DNA of 64,000 nt from Bolinopsis microptera. Lineage: Eukaryota; Ctenophora; Tentaculata; Lobata; Bolinopsidae. Under the pieces are notes generated by a model. The model worked only from the letters and a program-made list of their open reading frames with translations, did no database searches and had not been told where the DNA came from. The DNA lies in contig NC_087078.1 in assembly GCF_026151205.1 (NCBI RefSeq), positions 4,543,675 to 4,607,674 on the forward strand, given 5' to 3'. Each line of letters begins with the position of its first letter. Position 1 is the stretch's first letter. The translations under genes and the position numbers were made by a program. Shown here piece after piece: positions 1 through 13,339 of this stretch.

Positions 1-3000
1 ACCTCCCAGTATCTTGCTACCTCCCAGTATCTTGCTACCTCCCAGTATCTTGCTACCTCCCAGTATCTTGCTATCTCCCAGTATCTTGCTACCTCCCAGT
101 ATCTTGCTACCTCCCAGTATCTTGCTACCTCCCAGTATCTTGCTACCTCCCAGTATCTTGCTATCTCCCAGTATCTTGCTACCTCCCAGTATCTTGCTAC
201 CTCCCAGTATCTTGCTACCTCCCAGTATCTTGCTATCTCCCAGTATCTTGCTACCTCCCAGTATCTTGCTACCTCCCAGTATCTTGCTATCTCCCAGTAT
301 CTTGCTACCTCCCAGTATCTTGCTACCTCCCAGTATCTTGCTACCTCCCAGTATCTTGCTACCTCCCAGTATCTTGCTACCTCCCAGTATCTTGCTACCT
401 CCCAGTTTCTTCCTACCTCCCAGTATCTTGCTACCTCCCAGTATCTTGCTACCTCCCAGTACCTTGCTACCTCCCAGTATCTTGCTACCTCCCAGTATCT
501 TGCTACCTCCCAGTATCTTGCTACCTCCCAGTATCTTGCTACCTCCCAGTTTCTTCCTACCTCCCAGTATCTTGCTACCTCCCAGTATCTTGCTACCTCC
601 CAGTTTCTTCCTACCTCCCAGTATCTTGCTACCTCCCAGTATCTTGCTACCTCCCAGTATCTTGCTACCTTCCAGTATCTTGCTACCTCCCAGTATCTTG
701 CTACCTCCCAGTATCTTGCTACCTCCCAGTATCTTGCTATCTCCCAGTATCTTGCTACCTCCCAGTATCTTGCTACCTCCCAGTATCTTGCTACCTCCCA
801 GTATCTTGCTACCTCCCAGTATCTTGCTACCTCCCAGTATCTTGCTACCTCCCAGTATCTTGCTATCTCCCAGTATCTTGCTACCTCCCAGTATCTTGCT
901 ACCTCCCAGTATCTTGCTACCTCCCAGTATCTTGCTACCTCCCAGTATCTTGCTATCTCCCAGTATCTTGCTACCTCCCAGTATCTTGCTACCTCCCAGT
1001 ATCTTGCTACCTCCCAGTATCTTGCTATCTCCCAGTATCTTGCTACCTCCCAGTATCTTGCTACCTCCCAGTATCTTGCTACCTCCCAGTATCTTGCTAT
1101 CTCCCAGTATCTTGCTACCTCCCAGTATCTTGCTACCTCCCAGTTTCATGCTATCTCCCAGTATCTTGCTACCTCCCAGTATCTTGCTACCTCCCAGTAT
1201 CTTGCTATCTCCCAGTATCTTGCTACCTCCCAGTATCTTGCTACCTCCCAGTATCTTGCTACCTCCCAGTATCTTGCTACCTCCCAGTTTCTTCCTACCT
1301 CCCAGTATCTTGCTACCTCCCAGTATCTTGCTACCTCCCAGTATCTTGCTACCTCCCAGTATCTTGCTACCTCCCAGTATCTTGCTACCTCCCAGTATCT
1401 TGCTACCTCCCAGTATCTTGCTACCTCCCAGTATCTTGCTATCTCCCAGTATCTTGCTACCTCCCAGTATCTTGCTATCTCCCAGTATCTTGCTATCTCC
1501 CAGTATCTTGCTACCTCCCAGTATCTTGCTACCTCCCAGTATCTTGCTACCTCCCAGTATCTTGCTACCTCCCAGTATCTTGCTACTTCCCAGTATCTTG
1601 CTACCTCCCAGTATCTTGCTACCTCCCAGTACCTTCCTACCTCCCAGTACCTTGCTACCTCCCAGTATCTTGCTACCTCCCAGTATCTTGCTACCTCCCA
1701 GTATCTTGCTACCTCCCAGTATCTTGCTACCTCCCAGTATCTTGCTACCTCCCAGTATCTTGCTACCTCCCAGTATCTTGCTACCTCCCAGTATCTTGCT
1801 ACCTCCCAGTATCTTACTACCTCCCAGTATCTTGCTACCTCCCAGTATCTTGCTACCTCCCAGTATCTTGCTACCTCCCAGTATCTTGCTACCTCCCAGT
1901 ATCTTGCTACCTCCCAGTATCTTGCTACCTCCCAGTATCTTGCTACCTCCCAGTATCTTGCTACCTCCCAGTATCTTGCTACCTCCCAGTATCTTGCTAC
2001 CTCCCAGTATCTTGCAGTATCCAGTATCTTGCTACCTCCCAGTATCTTGCTACCTCCCAGTATCTTGCTACCTCCCAGTATCTTGCAGTATCCAGTATCT
2101 TGCTACCTCCCAGTATCTTGCTACCTCCCAGTATCTTGCTACCTCCCAGTATCTTGCTACCTCCCAGTATCTTGCAGTATCCAGTATCTTGCTACCTCCC
2201 AGTATCTTGCAGTATCCAGTATCTTGCTACCTCCCAGTATCTTGCTACCTCCCAGTATCTTGCTACCTCCCAGTATCTTGCTACCTCCCAGTATCTTGCT
2301 ACCTCCCAGTATCTTGCTACCTCCCAGTATCTTGCTACCTCCCAGTATCTTGCAGTATCCAGTATCTTGCTACCTCCCAGTATCTTGCTACCTCCCAGTA
2401 TCTTGCAGTATCCAGTATCTTGCTACCTCCCAGTATCTTGCTACCTCCCAGTATCTTGCTACCTCCCAGTATCTTGCTACCTCCCAGTATCTTGCTACCT
2501 CCCAGTATCTTGCTACCTCCCAGTATCTTGCAGTATCCAGTATCTTGCTACCTCCCAGTATCTTGCTACCTCCCAGTATCTTGCTACCTCCCAGTATCTT
2601 GCTACCTCCCAGTATCTTGCTACCTCCCAGTATCTTGCTACCTCCCAGTATCTTGCTACCTCCCAGTATCTTGCAGTATCCAGTATCTTGCTACCTCCCA
2701 GTATCTTGCTACCTCCCAGTATCTTGCTACCTCCCAGTATCTTGCTACCTCCCAGTATCTTGCTACCACCCAGTATCTTGCTACCTCCCAGTATCTTGCA
2801 GTATCCAGTATCTTGCTACCTCCCAGTATCTTGCAGTATCCAGTATCTTGCTACCTCCCAGTATCTTGCTACCTCCCAGTATCTTGCTACCTCCCAGTAT
2901 CTTACTACCTCCCAGTATCTTGCTACCTCCCAGTATCTTGCTACCTCCCAGTATCTTGCTACCTCCCAGTATCTTGCTACCTCCCAGTATCTTGCTACCT

Positions 3001-4094
3001 CCCAGTATCTTGCTACCTCCCAGTATCTTGCTACCTCCCAGTATCTTGCTACCTCCCAGTATCTTGCTACCTCCCAGTATCTTGCTACCTCCCAGTATCT
3101 TGCTACCTCCCAGTATCTTGCTACCTCCCAGTATCTTGCTACCTCCCAGTATCTTGCTACCTCCCAGTATCTTGCTACCTCCCAGTATCTTGCTACCTCC
3201 CAGTATCTTGCTACCACCCAGTATCTTGCTACCTCCCAGTATCTTGCTACCTCCCAGTATCTTGCTACCTCCCAGTATCTTGCTACCTCCCAGTATCTTG
3301 CTACCTCCCAGTATCTTGCTACCTCCCAGTATCTTGCTACCTCCCAGTATCTTGCTATCTCCCAGTATCTTGCTACCTCTCAGTATCTTGCTACCTCCCA
3401 GTATCTTGCTACCTCCCAGTACCTTACTACCTCCCAGTATCTTGCTATCTCCCAGTATCTTGCTACCTCCCAGTATGTTGCTACCTCCCAGTATCTTGCT
3501 ATCTCCCAGTATCTTGCTACCTCCCAGTATCTTGCTACCTCCCAGTATCTTGCTACCTCCCAGTATCTTGCTACCTCCCAGTATCTTGCTACCTCCCAGT
3601 ATCTTGCTACCTCCCAGTATCTTGCTATATCCCAGTATCTTGCTACCTCCCAGTATCTTGCTACCTCCCAGTATCTTGCTATCTCCCAGTATCTTGCTAC
3701 CTCCCAGTATCTTGCTACCTCCCAGTACCTTACTACCTCCCAGTATCTTGCTATCTCCCAGTATCTTGCTACCTCCCAGTATGTTGCTACCTCCCAGTAT
3801 CTTGCTATCTCCCAGTATCTTGCTACCTCCCAGTATCTTGCTACCTCCCAGTATCTTGCTACCTCCCAGTATCTTGCTACCTCCCAGTATCTTGCTACCT
3901 CCCAGTATCTTGCTACCTCCCAGTATCTTGCTATATCCCAGTATCTTGCTACCTCCCAGTATCTTGCTACCTCCCAGTATCTTGCTATCTCCCAGTATCT
4001 TGCTACCTCCCAGTATCTTGCTACCTCCCAGTACCTTACTACCTCCCAGTATCTTGCTACCTCCCAGTATCTTGCTACCTCCCAGTATCTTGCT
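1..4094. repeat. 18-bp minisatellite array, runs off left edge
   Basis: Unbroken tandem array of an 18-bp unit (ATCTTGCTACCTCCCAGT), about 227 copies, beginning before the window. Variant units carry TTTCTTCC, ACCTTACT or GCTATCTCC. Between about 2010 and 2840 the array is repeatedly phase-shifted by short TTGCAGTATCCAGT junctions. Near the right end a 306-bp block (17 units) is duplicated: the ACCTTACTAC variant recurs at 3421, 3727 and 4033. Because 18 is a multiple of three, several frames stay open for hundreds of codons on both strands. I do not regard these as genes. If the mannosidase gene continues leftward, the array lies in one of its introns. Confidence 0.97.
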
Positions 4095-4156
4095 CTAATC
4101 ATGTAGTAGTTTAACTATACTAGCAGGAAACCGTCTAACCTTAAACTCTTAAAGTG

Positions 4157-4441
4157 GTGTCAAGACTCGAGAGACTAAAATAATTATTACCTATTTAATT
4201 CGCGTTTTTGACACCTCTTGGGAGTCCAAATTTTGGGCACTAAAATTCTTATTCCTTGGCCAATTTTTCATTTTTTCATGCTGATTTAAAGGCTATTAAA
4301 GCATTTGACCCAGTCAAAAAAGTTTCAGTTGTATATCTTTTACGGGTTTTGCGGAAAGTCGCGTTAAAGTTGATGCCTTGGTGTCAGTAAAATGGCACGG
4401 ATCCATATATCCATATATATCGTCTCGCTTTATATATAGTA
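4157..4441 (-). repeat. Dispersed ~285-bp repeat, copy 1
   Basis: On the minus strand it starts TACTATATATAAAGCGAGAC and ends near TCTCGAGTCTTGACAC. Two further copies occur at 21675-21948 and about 60569-60813, both on the plus strand. The copies share internal blocks such as AAAATTGGCCAAGGAATA and the start. No terminal inverted repeat and no coding capacity are visible, so this could be a SINE-like or MITE-like family. Class is unresolved. Confidence 0.7.
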
Positions 4442-4676
4442 AGATGTCAGATAACAGTGACAGTTGTAAGATATCAGTGTAAACTGTAACCGTCAACTCT
4501 AATTTGTTTGTGCTAATGATATGAGGCTAGCTGGCACGATGTTTTAGCTACCAAGTTAATAATGATGTCAAATTCTTTTTATCTTCTTTCTTATTTAGCC
4601 AGTGTAGGCCACCAGAAGATGTGTTGTAATTAGTTTACAAATTAGTAACACACAAAGAAAAGAAGATCTGATTTAC

Positions 4677-7600
4677 CTTGTATCTAGGATCACTAGTAAG
4701 ACGAGTAAGTTCGTTAAATTCCAGCTGAATTGTAGTTACTTCGCTCAGAGAACTGTGTTTACTGCAACCTGGACACGTGGGTCTGTGTGATATACCTGCG
4801 GTTAACATGGTTACTAATAAATACGGTTACCATGATTACTTAAAACAGTAACAACTTCAACACAATTACCATGGTTACGAGAAACAGTGGAAGTGAATAT
4901 TGCTTCTTCCATTTGAATATTTTATGGAAACAATTAACATTGCTAAATCAACTATAAAACTCCAGGCTGCGCGAACTATTTGAACCCTATAAACTATCGA
5001 ATGGGTAAAAAGAAGGTCAGAGAGCTGATTGGTGGTGTTACCATGGTTACTGATTAGTGCTGTAAAGGTACCGAATATAACCAGGGACACTTGAAACATA
5101 CTATCTAACTAACCAATAAACACCCTCTCAGGGCTAACTTGTTGGTTAATTATTTGGAGAAACATGATTCCTTCTTCACTCTTCCTCCTTTTTACAATCA
5201 GAGTGGAAAAGAAGGCTATAATTACGTAGTGCACATAAATACTGATACCATGGTTACACTCAGTTACCATGGTTACACCCGATTCTAATCAAAGCAACAT
5301 TGATTACCTGGAAGCCCGATGTACTACAGAATGGACAAGATATATAATATGTGACAAAGTATATTGCATTAATTAAATATTTAATGAAGGCTCACCAGTT
5401 GAGAGGTCGATATCGGAGAGAGGTACACCAGAAGTAGTTCTAAATGCTCCAGAGTCAATGAGCATGTCACCTAGCTGTACCTGATAAATAATGAGCATGT
5501 CACCTAGCTGTACCTACAAGTGTCCTGGTAAATAATGAGCATGTCACCTAGCTGTACCTGGTACATAATGAGCATGTCACCTAGCCAATATGCAATATTA
5601 CGCCACTGCCTGCAAGAGTTGATATCTACAATAACATCACAGCGTCGTATCTATAGCTCTATAGTACAGCCAATAAAAATGTGATGACAGATCAATGTTA
5701 GGAATGTTGTACAAAACATAACACATTGTAAGGGGGAGGGGGAGATATTAAATAGCACAGCACTAGGCGCTAATATTTCATGCGTCAGTGGTTTAAATTT
5801 CATACCAACGCAGCTTATCCCAAAATATACCTTTTCTATATAACTTAAAAGTCAGAAAAGATCAGAAATTTTCTTGAAAGAATCATCAAATGAAACTGAA
5901 TAACGCTACACGACTTAATCAGATTAACTGAATATGCTCCACGTAGGCAGCACTAGTGTGGGAATACTGTTGTTAGCTTAGCATTCCTCGGATACCAGTA
6001 ATAAAGGTCAGCCTGAGTACACTGTTAATAATGTTACCACCTTACTCTACACTCTACACACTACACTCTACACACTACACACTACACACTACACACTACA
6101 GTCTACACTCTACACACTAAAACACACTACACTATACACTATACACTCTACACACTACACACTACACTCTACACACTACACACTACACACTACACACTAC
6201 ACACTACACACTACACACTACACTCTACACACTACACTCTACACACTACACACTACACACTACACTATACACTCTACACTCTACACACTACCCTATACAC
6301 TCTACACTATACACACTACACTCTACACTATACACTCTACACACTGCACACTACACTATACACTCTACACTCTACACTCTACAATCTACACTCTACACTC
6401 TACACTCTACACACTACACTCTACACTATACACTCTACACTCTACACACTACACTCTACACTCTACACACTAATCTCTACACTCTACACACTACACTCTA
6501 CACACTACACTCTACACTCTTCACACTAATCTCTACACTCTACACACTACACACTACACACTACACTGTACACTGTACACTGTACACTGTACACTCTACA
6601 CTCTACACTCTACACTCTACACACTACACTCTACACTCTACACACTAATCTCTACACTCTACACTCTACACACTACACACTACACTCTACACTCTACACA
6701 CTACACACTACACACTACACTCTACACTCTACACTCTACACTCTACACTCTACACTCTACACATGTAGTCGTGTACACTACATGTAGTGTACACGACTAC
6801 ATGCGTTTTAACGCCCTCCATTCTGTGTGTATTAACACTATAATAGAGAGATTTACAAGTTTCTAACTTACACTCATCTTACTACCGATAATAAGGTTAC
6901 CGTGACAACAGGTTCATTTGTGTAATACGTGTGGAATGTTAGTATGGCTTGAAAGCTTATTAGAATTAATTGGAATCATTAATTGGAATCATTAGAATCA
7001 TTATAATTAATTAGAAGAGAATGCAACTTAATCAATCATTAGATCGAGAAACAAAATATAATATGTAGAATAGTTAGAATACCCCTCCAACTTGTGTATT
7101 ACATTTGATCTGTACTAAAATGTAAATATTACGTGTTTCCCAAATTAATTATGCAGACATTAAGGAATATTATTACTACTAGGAGTGTTATGTAACACTC
7201 CAGGTAATCAAGTTACCCCCCCCCCCTTACAACGAGAGATGTTATTTTAACGTTATTAGCACAAATGTTATCTATTGTGGTGCTCATCATATCAACATAT
7301 TAGTTACTTTTAAATGGCAATACAATTAAACTTAATTAATTACTTCTCAGTAAGATATTATATTATGTACTGGTGTAACCCGTGCCTACGGCCGGGACTT
7401 CACTATCGCAGTTGAAATGCAAAAGTATAAACCCGCCTATTATAATATTCGAAAATATGCATTACATTACATTTTCGTAGTTAAAACTGTGTGAAAGTAT
7501 GAACTCGCTCAGTCCAAACAGACCGCAATTTAATTCTGAGTGTCCCTCGTGTATCTAATAGTAATACTTGATAGACAATCTTGAGGTATACTGACAAATT

Positions 7601-10554
7601 ACCTAATTATATAGCAAATCTGTTATGAGGGGAGAGAGAGAGAGTGGGAGAGAACGTGAAACACTTAAGTACCACAAAAAGATCAATTAAATCACATGCC
7701 ACCGGCCGATTTAAAAAACCTTATTCATTTGGCTTCGTCAGAGTTTTGTCGGCACTATACCGAAAAAACCAGTCCCATATCTCTTACCGTTTTCTTGATT
7801 AAACCGCTCGAAAATTACCCACAGACAGACAGACAGACACACAAATTATGGGATTATTAGCATTGATAATGTGATCTTTGGTAATATAACATAACTTACT
7901 GCCTTAGTAAGGTATATGTTATCCTTGGTAAAGTTGAACATTGTCAGGAACGCGCCTAGTACTCGAATAGTTATCTCGAATATATTCACGTTCTTTGCTC
8001 CACTTCTGAAAAAGGGATCGTGTAAATCCTACAGTTCGCTACCATGGTTACATGGCACGATAACAAACTGGGAACTATCAACAGTACCTACAAGGAAAGT
8101 AGCTGAGGTAGTGTTAAAGGTCCCCTTAATATTCCCAATATCTAATAACAGACAATAACGTATTAGCTGTAGCATGAAGTTAATTGGGCTCGTTCCCTCC
8201 AGTACAGGTCTTACTTCTAACAATTTGTTCATGTTATCAGTGTAAAGCACTTCTACCATATAATCAATATGTACCTGTAATCAATATCCTGAACAAAATC
8301 GTACGCTTCCTTCAATTCTTCCTTCATTCCCATCAAGAACATCGTATCAAGAGAGTCAATAATAGTTAAACCTGCGTAGATGTGGTAAAGTGGTAGGTGG
8401 TAGGTGGCAGGTGGTAAGTGGCAGGTGATAGGTGGCATTTGGTAGGTGGTTGTTGTTATATACAATTAACAATATTATAATTAAAGAACTGCACCCCAAT
8501 TTCAGTAGTATGAACTTACCTAATCCAAACCAAGTGCTACCATGACACGAATCTGGATGCAGCTTGTCAGTACCCCAGGCACATTCTTTGTACCTTTTCC
8601 AAGACAACTTCATACTTTCTCTTATTGATTTCATCCTCTGTAATTATTAATAGTTTTAACAAGCTTGTTTCAATAGAAATGCTTCTTGCACAATATAAAA
8701 TAGGCGTCAGTTTATAAATAGTATTATAACATTTATAAGAGTATTAATGTGAGAGAAGTAATGTATAGGGTTTATCTGGCTATTTTGTACCTTATTTAGA
8801 AGAGGGCGAGGAATGGGGAAATTTACATCTTCTCCAGGGAGCTGGTACAAGTGAGCATCATCCAGATCTGGTTCCAGTGGCCATGGCGCACTCAGTGCTG
8901 CATACTCACTTTCAACTGAGTCTATCAGCTTCTTTTTCTCTCCATCAGCAACTTCTCCATCAGCAACGTCTCCATCAGCAACTTCTCCATCAGCAACTTC
9001 TCCATCAGCAACTTCATCATCAGCGACTAATCTCTGTTCAACTGTGGCATCGCGATGACTTTTATCAGCAATGAATGGTTTTTCTTCAGCTATTACTTCC
9101 TTTTCTTTTTCTCCTATATTTGCCGAATTATTGAAGCTATCTGTTATATCACCTCCGTCTACTTTATTACCCTGTTTGTCTTCGCTTTCAAATAATTTAT
9201 GGTCATGTTTTAGCCGTTCTAAGATTTTGTTGGGATCAGCAGGGATTTCGTCGGGTTGTTTCTCTTCTAAACTGAAATTAAGCATATAATTATAACAATG
9301 CTAATTATTGACTAGAATAATACATAATGTTAAAAATCTAAAATGTTTGTGCCATTTATACGCGATCTTGCCTTTTGACACAAGTTATACATGATGAACA
9401 CATTACAACAACAATTATAATTATCCAAGGCTTACACTATAAAAACATCTTCACTGTGAGTATGGAGTTCCGGCTGTTCTGCTTTATTTATCACGATCAC
9501 GAAATAAATTGTAAGGAATCCGAATAGTGCAGAGAAAAGTCCGAGATTCCAATAGATCTTGTTGTGCCACTGAAAAGGTCAGTATTTTAACTTTGTTATT
9601 GAAATATTTGATAATTATTCTAATTCTAATTATAAACCTAATTCTAATTCTAATTCTAAACGTAATTCTAATTTTATACAAATAAAAAGAGCAGGTCTAG
9701 ATTGAAAATTAAAATTCGTACATACAAATCTTTACTTATCGGTTCACATAAATGTCAACAAAATGATTAATACATACTGTTATAGGGATTAGTGTAGGCA
9801 CTATAAGAGATACGTGCGACATGATCTTATTGATTTAAGACTGATGCTAAGAAAAAGGAAGACTGTAACGCACTGTAATACACTGTAACGCACTGTAACA
9901 CACTGCAACGATAGGGACACTGGTGATACTAGTATGACCGATATAGCCAATGTGTGATAGATGCTTCAACAAGGCACCATTCCATTTTAATACAGTTGCC
10001 ATTGTGAATATCACGTGACTAAAAAGTACAATCAAAATATCACTGAATTCGCCACTGTTATAGCTCAAGTCCCCATAAGGAATAAAGCAAATCTACTCTT
10101 CCATTATTTGGTAGTGTCATTGTTAAAAACCAGTTTCAGTCGATACTGTTTTGAGGGCTACCTTACCATTGTCCTTGGCCAGGCAATTAATATTTCAATA
10201 CAAATTATCTTCCATTTTAGAGCTGGGATAACTATACACAATATACGAAATGTAAAGGTTTTGATATCTGGACGTTTTGCTGTAAAAAGCAAAAGAGCAC
10301 AAATAAAGTTACTGCTTCTTGAAATATTAATCGATCTAGATGTTTAAAACCGTAGTTACGTGAACACCCAGTAAAGAGTATTACTTTTAGTTTTACAGCT
10401 CAGGTCTTTAAAATTTAGAATTAAATAAAAAATCACATTACTGATGAGATAATTGATGGGGTATGATATTATGATACAAAGAATAAGAAAAAAAACTTAC
10501 TCTTGAATTCTTCTTTGTAGTGTTGTTGCTAACTGGAACATTGATAACATACAT
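4677..10554 (-). CDS. MAN1B1: Class I alpha-1,2-mannosidase (GH47, MAN1B1-like), 5' eight exons, partial
   Basis: Trims alpha-1,2-linked mannose from N-glycans in the ER/Golgi lumen and takes part in ER quality control (family knowledge). Exons, 5' to 3' on the minus strand: 10554-10501, 9569-9436, 9271-8791, 8637-8520, 8371-8275, 8005-7900, 5474-5396, 4795-4677. All have GT-AG borders, phases agree, and they give 396 residues. Layout: short cytosolic tail (1-18); one transmembrane segment (about 25-45, type II anchor); acidic stem with VADGE repeats; GH47 domain from about residue 224. Diagnostic blocks are STWFGLGLTIIDSLDTM, VNIFEITIRVLG (its Glu, about residue 305, aligns with the family's catalytic acid), SGVPLSDIDLSTG and SLSEVTTIQLEFNELTRLT. 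The WFGLGLTIID and AEVT-type blocks resemble MAN1B1 more than Golgi MAN1A. The remaining half of the domain, including the other acidic residues and the calcium site, is absent. It should lie left of the window, beyond the 18-bp array. The start ATG is the first in the 5' exon and is inferred. Confidence 0.88.
5396..5590 (-). repeat. Tandem copies of a splice acceptor and exon start
   Basis: On the minus strand the segment GTACAGCTAGGTGACATGCT, which holds the acceptor of the 5474-5396 mannosidase exon and its first coding bases, occurs about four times between 5458 and 5590. The spacing is roughly 38 to 48 bp. Only the copy nearest the exon leads into coding sequence. The upstream copies run into ATTATTTA-type spacers. 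Confidence 0.8.
6044..6761. repeat. 7-bp microsatellite (TACACTC / TACACAC)
   Basis: About 720 bp of imperfect heptamer repeats mixing CTACACT, CTACACA and a few CTGTACA units, in the large mannosidase intron (7899-5475). It ends directly against a 42-bp perfect palindrome at 6762-6803. Confidence 0.95.
6762..6803. other. 42-bp perfect palindrome
   Basis: The sequence from CATGTAGTCGTG to CACGACTACATG reads identically on both strands, with no spacer. It abuts the end of the heptamer array. It could form a cruciform or arise from a foldback event at the array end. Confidence 0.9.
7370..7860. other. Possible degraded dispersed element in mannosidase intron
   Basis: A stretch that differs in composition from its AT-rich surroundings, with blocks such as CCCGTGCCTACGGCCGGGAC, a GA-rich run near 7630 and an ACAG-repeat tail near 7820. 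The simple tail suggests an old retroposed element. No coding content or second copy in this window supports that, so the call is tentative. Confidence 0.22.
8936..9028 (-). repeat. Coding 15-bp repeat in the mannosidase stem
   Basis: Inside the third mannosidase exon a 15-bp unit (plus strand TCAGCAACTTCTCCA) is repeated about five to six times. It encodes E/D-V-A-D-G repeats in the luminal stem. It keeps the frame and lies outside the catalytic fold, so it probably varies in copy number without breaking the enzyme. Confidence 0.85.
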
Positions 10555-12180
10555 CACACATGGTGATCTGCAACCTACAGAATGAAACTTGTTAATTGTG
10601 ATCACAAATCAATTATGTCATGTAGTTTAACACCTGTAACTAAGTACACAGGACCCTGGTCAAGTGAAAGAAACTCTATAAAAAGGCATAGCTCACTAGC
10701 ACAGAAGGACATGGAGCTAGGAAGTTTTTATAATTTCATCAAGTCACAACTCACAATTGCACCAACATGAAAATAGTGGGACAAAGGAAATGTTTAAAGG
10801 TTAACAAGCTTGCTCGTCTATGACTCACTTCTCTCATGTTTACCTGGGAGATGGGAAGGCGAACCCTAAAAAGCATAGATGGACGGCCGCATACTTAAGG
10901 TGTCATGGTCTGCGCAATACTCTAAGAGAACTGTAAACAGAAGCTGACCTGGCACAAGGAGTTTGTTTGACTGTGAACGGTTAAATTAAAGCTTTGTGGT
11001 GAGGCTGAGCCTCGAGTTAGTGCACCGTTGTAGATTCCTGAGTAATGGAATAACTTTAAAGATTTTAAAAATTGTCACTATAATTGATTTAAATACAAAT
11101 TTGACACCATAGATGTTATCCCAAATTATAGGGAACAGACCTTGGCCCTGGTCAGGCAAGGAGAGACGGTTAGCATCCGGAAATTTGCAAGATAACAACC
11201 TATCTACCAAGACGAGAGGCGAGAGCAGAATACCCAGCTTTCATGCCTTGATTATGTCATTCAGGAAATACCTATTTCGGAAAGAGAAGAGTCATGGAAC
11301 CAGAAAAATAGATCTGACACAACTATTATCAATTATAACCATGTACCGTGACCGTTCAAAGCATTTAGTGTTTCCTTACTGGGCGAAGATCAAATCGATT
11401 TGATTTAATTTGAATGAAGTCCCTAGGTAAGTGTTCATGCTCGCTGTAACAACTTTAAATAGCTTTTATTTAACTTGTATAACTTAACGAGCTTAACAGT
11501 TAAACAAAAATTTCAGTTAAACAAAAATTTCAATTTTATGCCATTTATTACAGATTAAACAAGTTTACAATAAATCAATTTGATATGTAACGGAATCCTA
11601 ATTCAATGTGCAGTATGGTTGTCACTCTTTAAATAGATTAGATATAGGTTGACGGGGCAAAGTAGTGTGCGTGCTGTTCGCTATTGCTCACACCAAACGG
11701 CAACCTAGTAAATGTTTTGTATGAACACCGGTCTCCATCACGATACAAAATTTGGATTGTAGAATTTATTGTATAACTATTAGTGCAGTGGAGGTAGCGG
11801 TGTGGTGCATTAATAGAGTGACAGCCTACTGATTTAGAGTTGTTTTTAAGTGAGCAAAATGAGTGTATTTTTGGATCTAATGGCAACTTAAAAATTTGTT
11901 CTTTTAATCATTTATTAAATATCTGTTTAAAAATATATAAATCTGGAATCTGTTCACTCTGTGAACCAGTCCTATAAAAATTTCAAAAACCCTCCTAAAT
12001 TAAATATTAAAAACGTCTCAGTAATGGAAATAGTCATACAATTAAGAAATTAACCAAATTCTTAATATCTACCTAATAGAAAAATACCTGCCTAAGTCAA
12101 TTTCTACCTGTAATACACTAAATATTAGGTTAAATACATAGGTGGTGGAGTCAGCACACATTTACCAAAATCAAAATTGT
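10555..12180. other. Intergenic, nothing recognised
   Basis: AT-rich sequence upstream of the mannosidase first exon. Only short open frames without recognisable domains are present. The mannosidase promoter should lie in the first part, but I see no clear core element. Confidence 0.5.
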
Positions 12181-12215
12181 TCAATAGGAGGAGCCTGTGG
12201 GTCGAGATCACTGGA

Positions 12216-12938
12216 TTAAATTTGATGAAGGGGATTGTTTTCAAATGACAGCTGCATTATGTCATAATCGCTTGTGGTCCATGCCGAATCATTATGAGCA
12301 TGTTGCAGCTTTAGAAGTGCCTTTTTCAGGCGACTTTGAGCAAGGCTAATCTTGTAGGAGTAGTCAAAGAGCTTAAGTTTAGGTGCAATTGTGTTCCAAA
12401 TTTTGGTGGATCTTGATATAAAGTCATTAGATGGGAGTTGTGAAATGATAGTGGTTTCCTTTCTAGAAGATGACTGATAATGCTGTTGCAGTGATGCTGG
12501 GCACCTTAGTTTTAGTATTTTAAAAACTTCCATAAATGTGTGATATGTATATAAATTTTTGAAAGCCAGGATGTTTTGTTGCTTGAAAAGTGGTTTACAG
12601 TGCTCTAGTTGGAAGAATGTATGGTCAAGTGCTTGGCTGTCAAACTCTCTTGTTCTTGCACATGTAAGGAACTTGTTTAGGTATGCCTCTTTATCACCAA
12701 AGAGGACCCGTACACAGTGCTTCTGAGACAGCCAGATACTTGCTGTCCTAAAGAGTGCTGCATCACCCCAAACTGAGATACAATATGTAAGGTGGGATTC
12801 AAATAGTGTGTGGTAGAGGTCTTTATGGAGTTCCTTTGGTACAGAGTCCCTAATTCTATTTAAGGTGGCAGAGGCATAGTTTAACTTTCGTTTAAGTGCT
12901 GTTATATGAGGCCCCCAGGAAAGTCCGTTTTGACTCAT
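12216..12938 (-). pseudogene. LINE ORF2 C-terminal fragment (5'-truncated)
   Basis: About 240 codons resembling the region just after the reverse transcriptase domain of non-LTR retrotransposons. The order is LSWGPHI, YHTLFESHLTYCISVWG, a FLTCARTR block, YTYHTFMEVFKILK and STKIWNTIAP. The same order of blocks occurs in the LINE at 57017-58096, so the two belong to related families. Sequence upstream of the first block (above 12938) does not continue the reverse transcriptase, so the copy is 5'-truncated. Confidence 0.85.
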
Positions 12939-13339
12939 CTAATAAAAAGAGGCAGGTTATATCTCCACCAAAAGTAGGATGAGAATCCCTGCCACGTTTT
13001 TGGTCAGTTTCGCGGGGCTCATGTCTTTCCTCGAGGGAGCATTAGTGTCTACAGAAAAACTGACAAATCCGAACCACATCTTCCATCAGAGGTGGTGCTG
13101 GGTCAGCTGGTTACTGAACTGATTGGCCTGGAGAAAGGCATAGTCCTGTTATTCTCAAGTTAACCATAGAGGGGGTCAGGCGCTGTTCGCTCACGGCTGG
13201 TTCTTGGAGCCAACACCCTCAGCCCCACAGAAGTGGGAGCACTGTCGGTGGTGGCTCACCCAGATAACGCACAGTGTCTCTCCAGTCTCATTCCCAGGCG
13301 AACCCACCCCCACTCACTCACTCACTCACACGCCGCCCC

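Noticed and set aside
14-4114. Very long open frames (up to about 1366 codons) on both strands
   Set aside because: They are produced by an 18-bp repeat without stops, have only six-residue periodic content and appear in several frames at once.
10015-10347. 110-codon open frame on the plus strand
   Set aside because: It lies in the first mannosidase intron on the other strand, with no domain or splice support.
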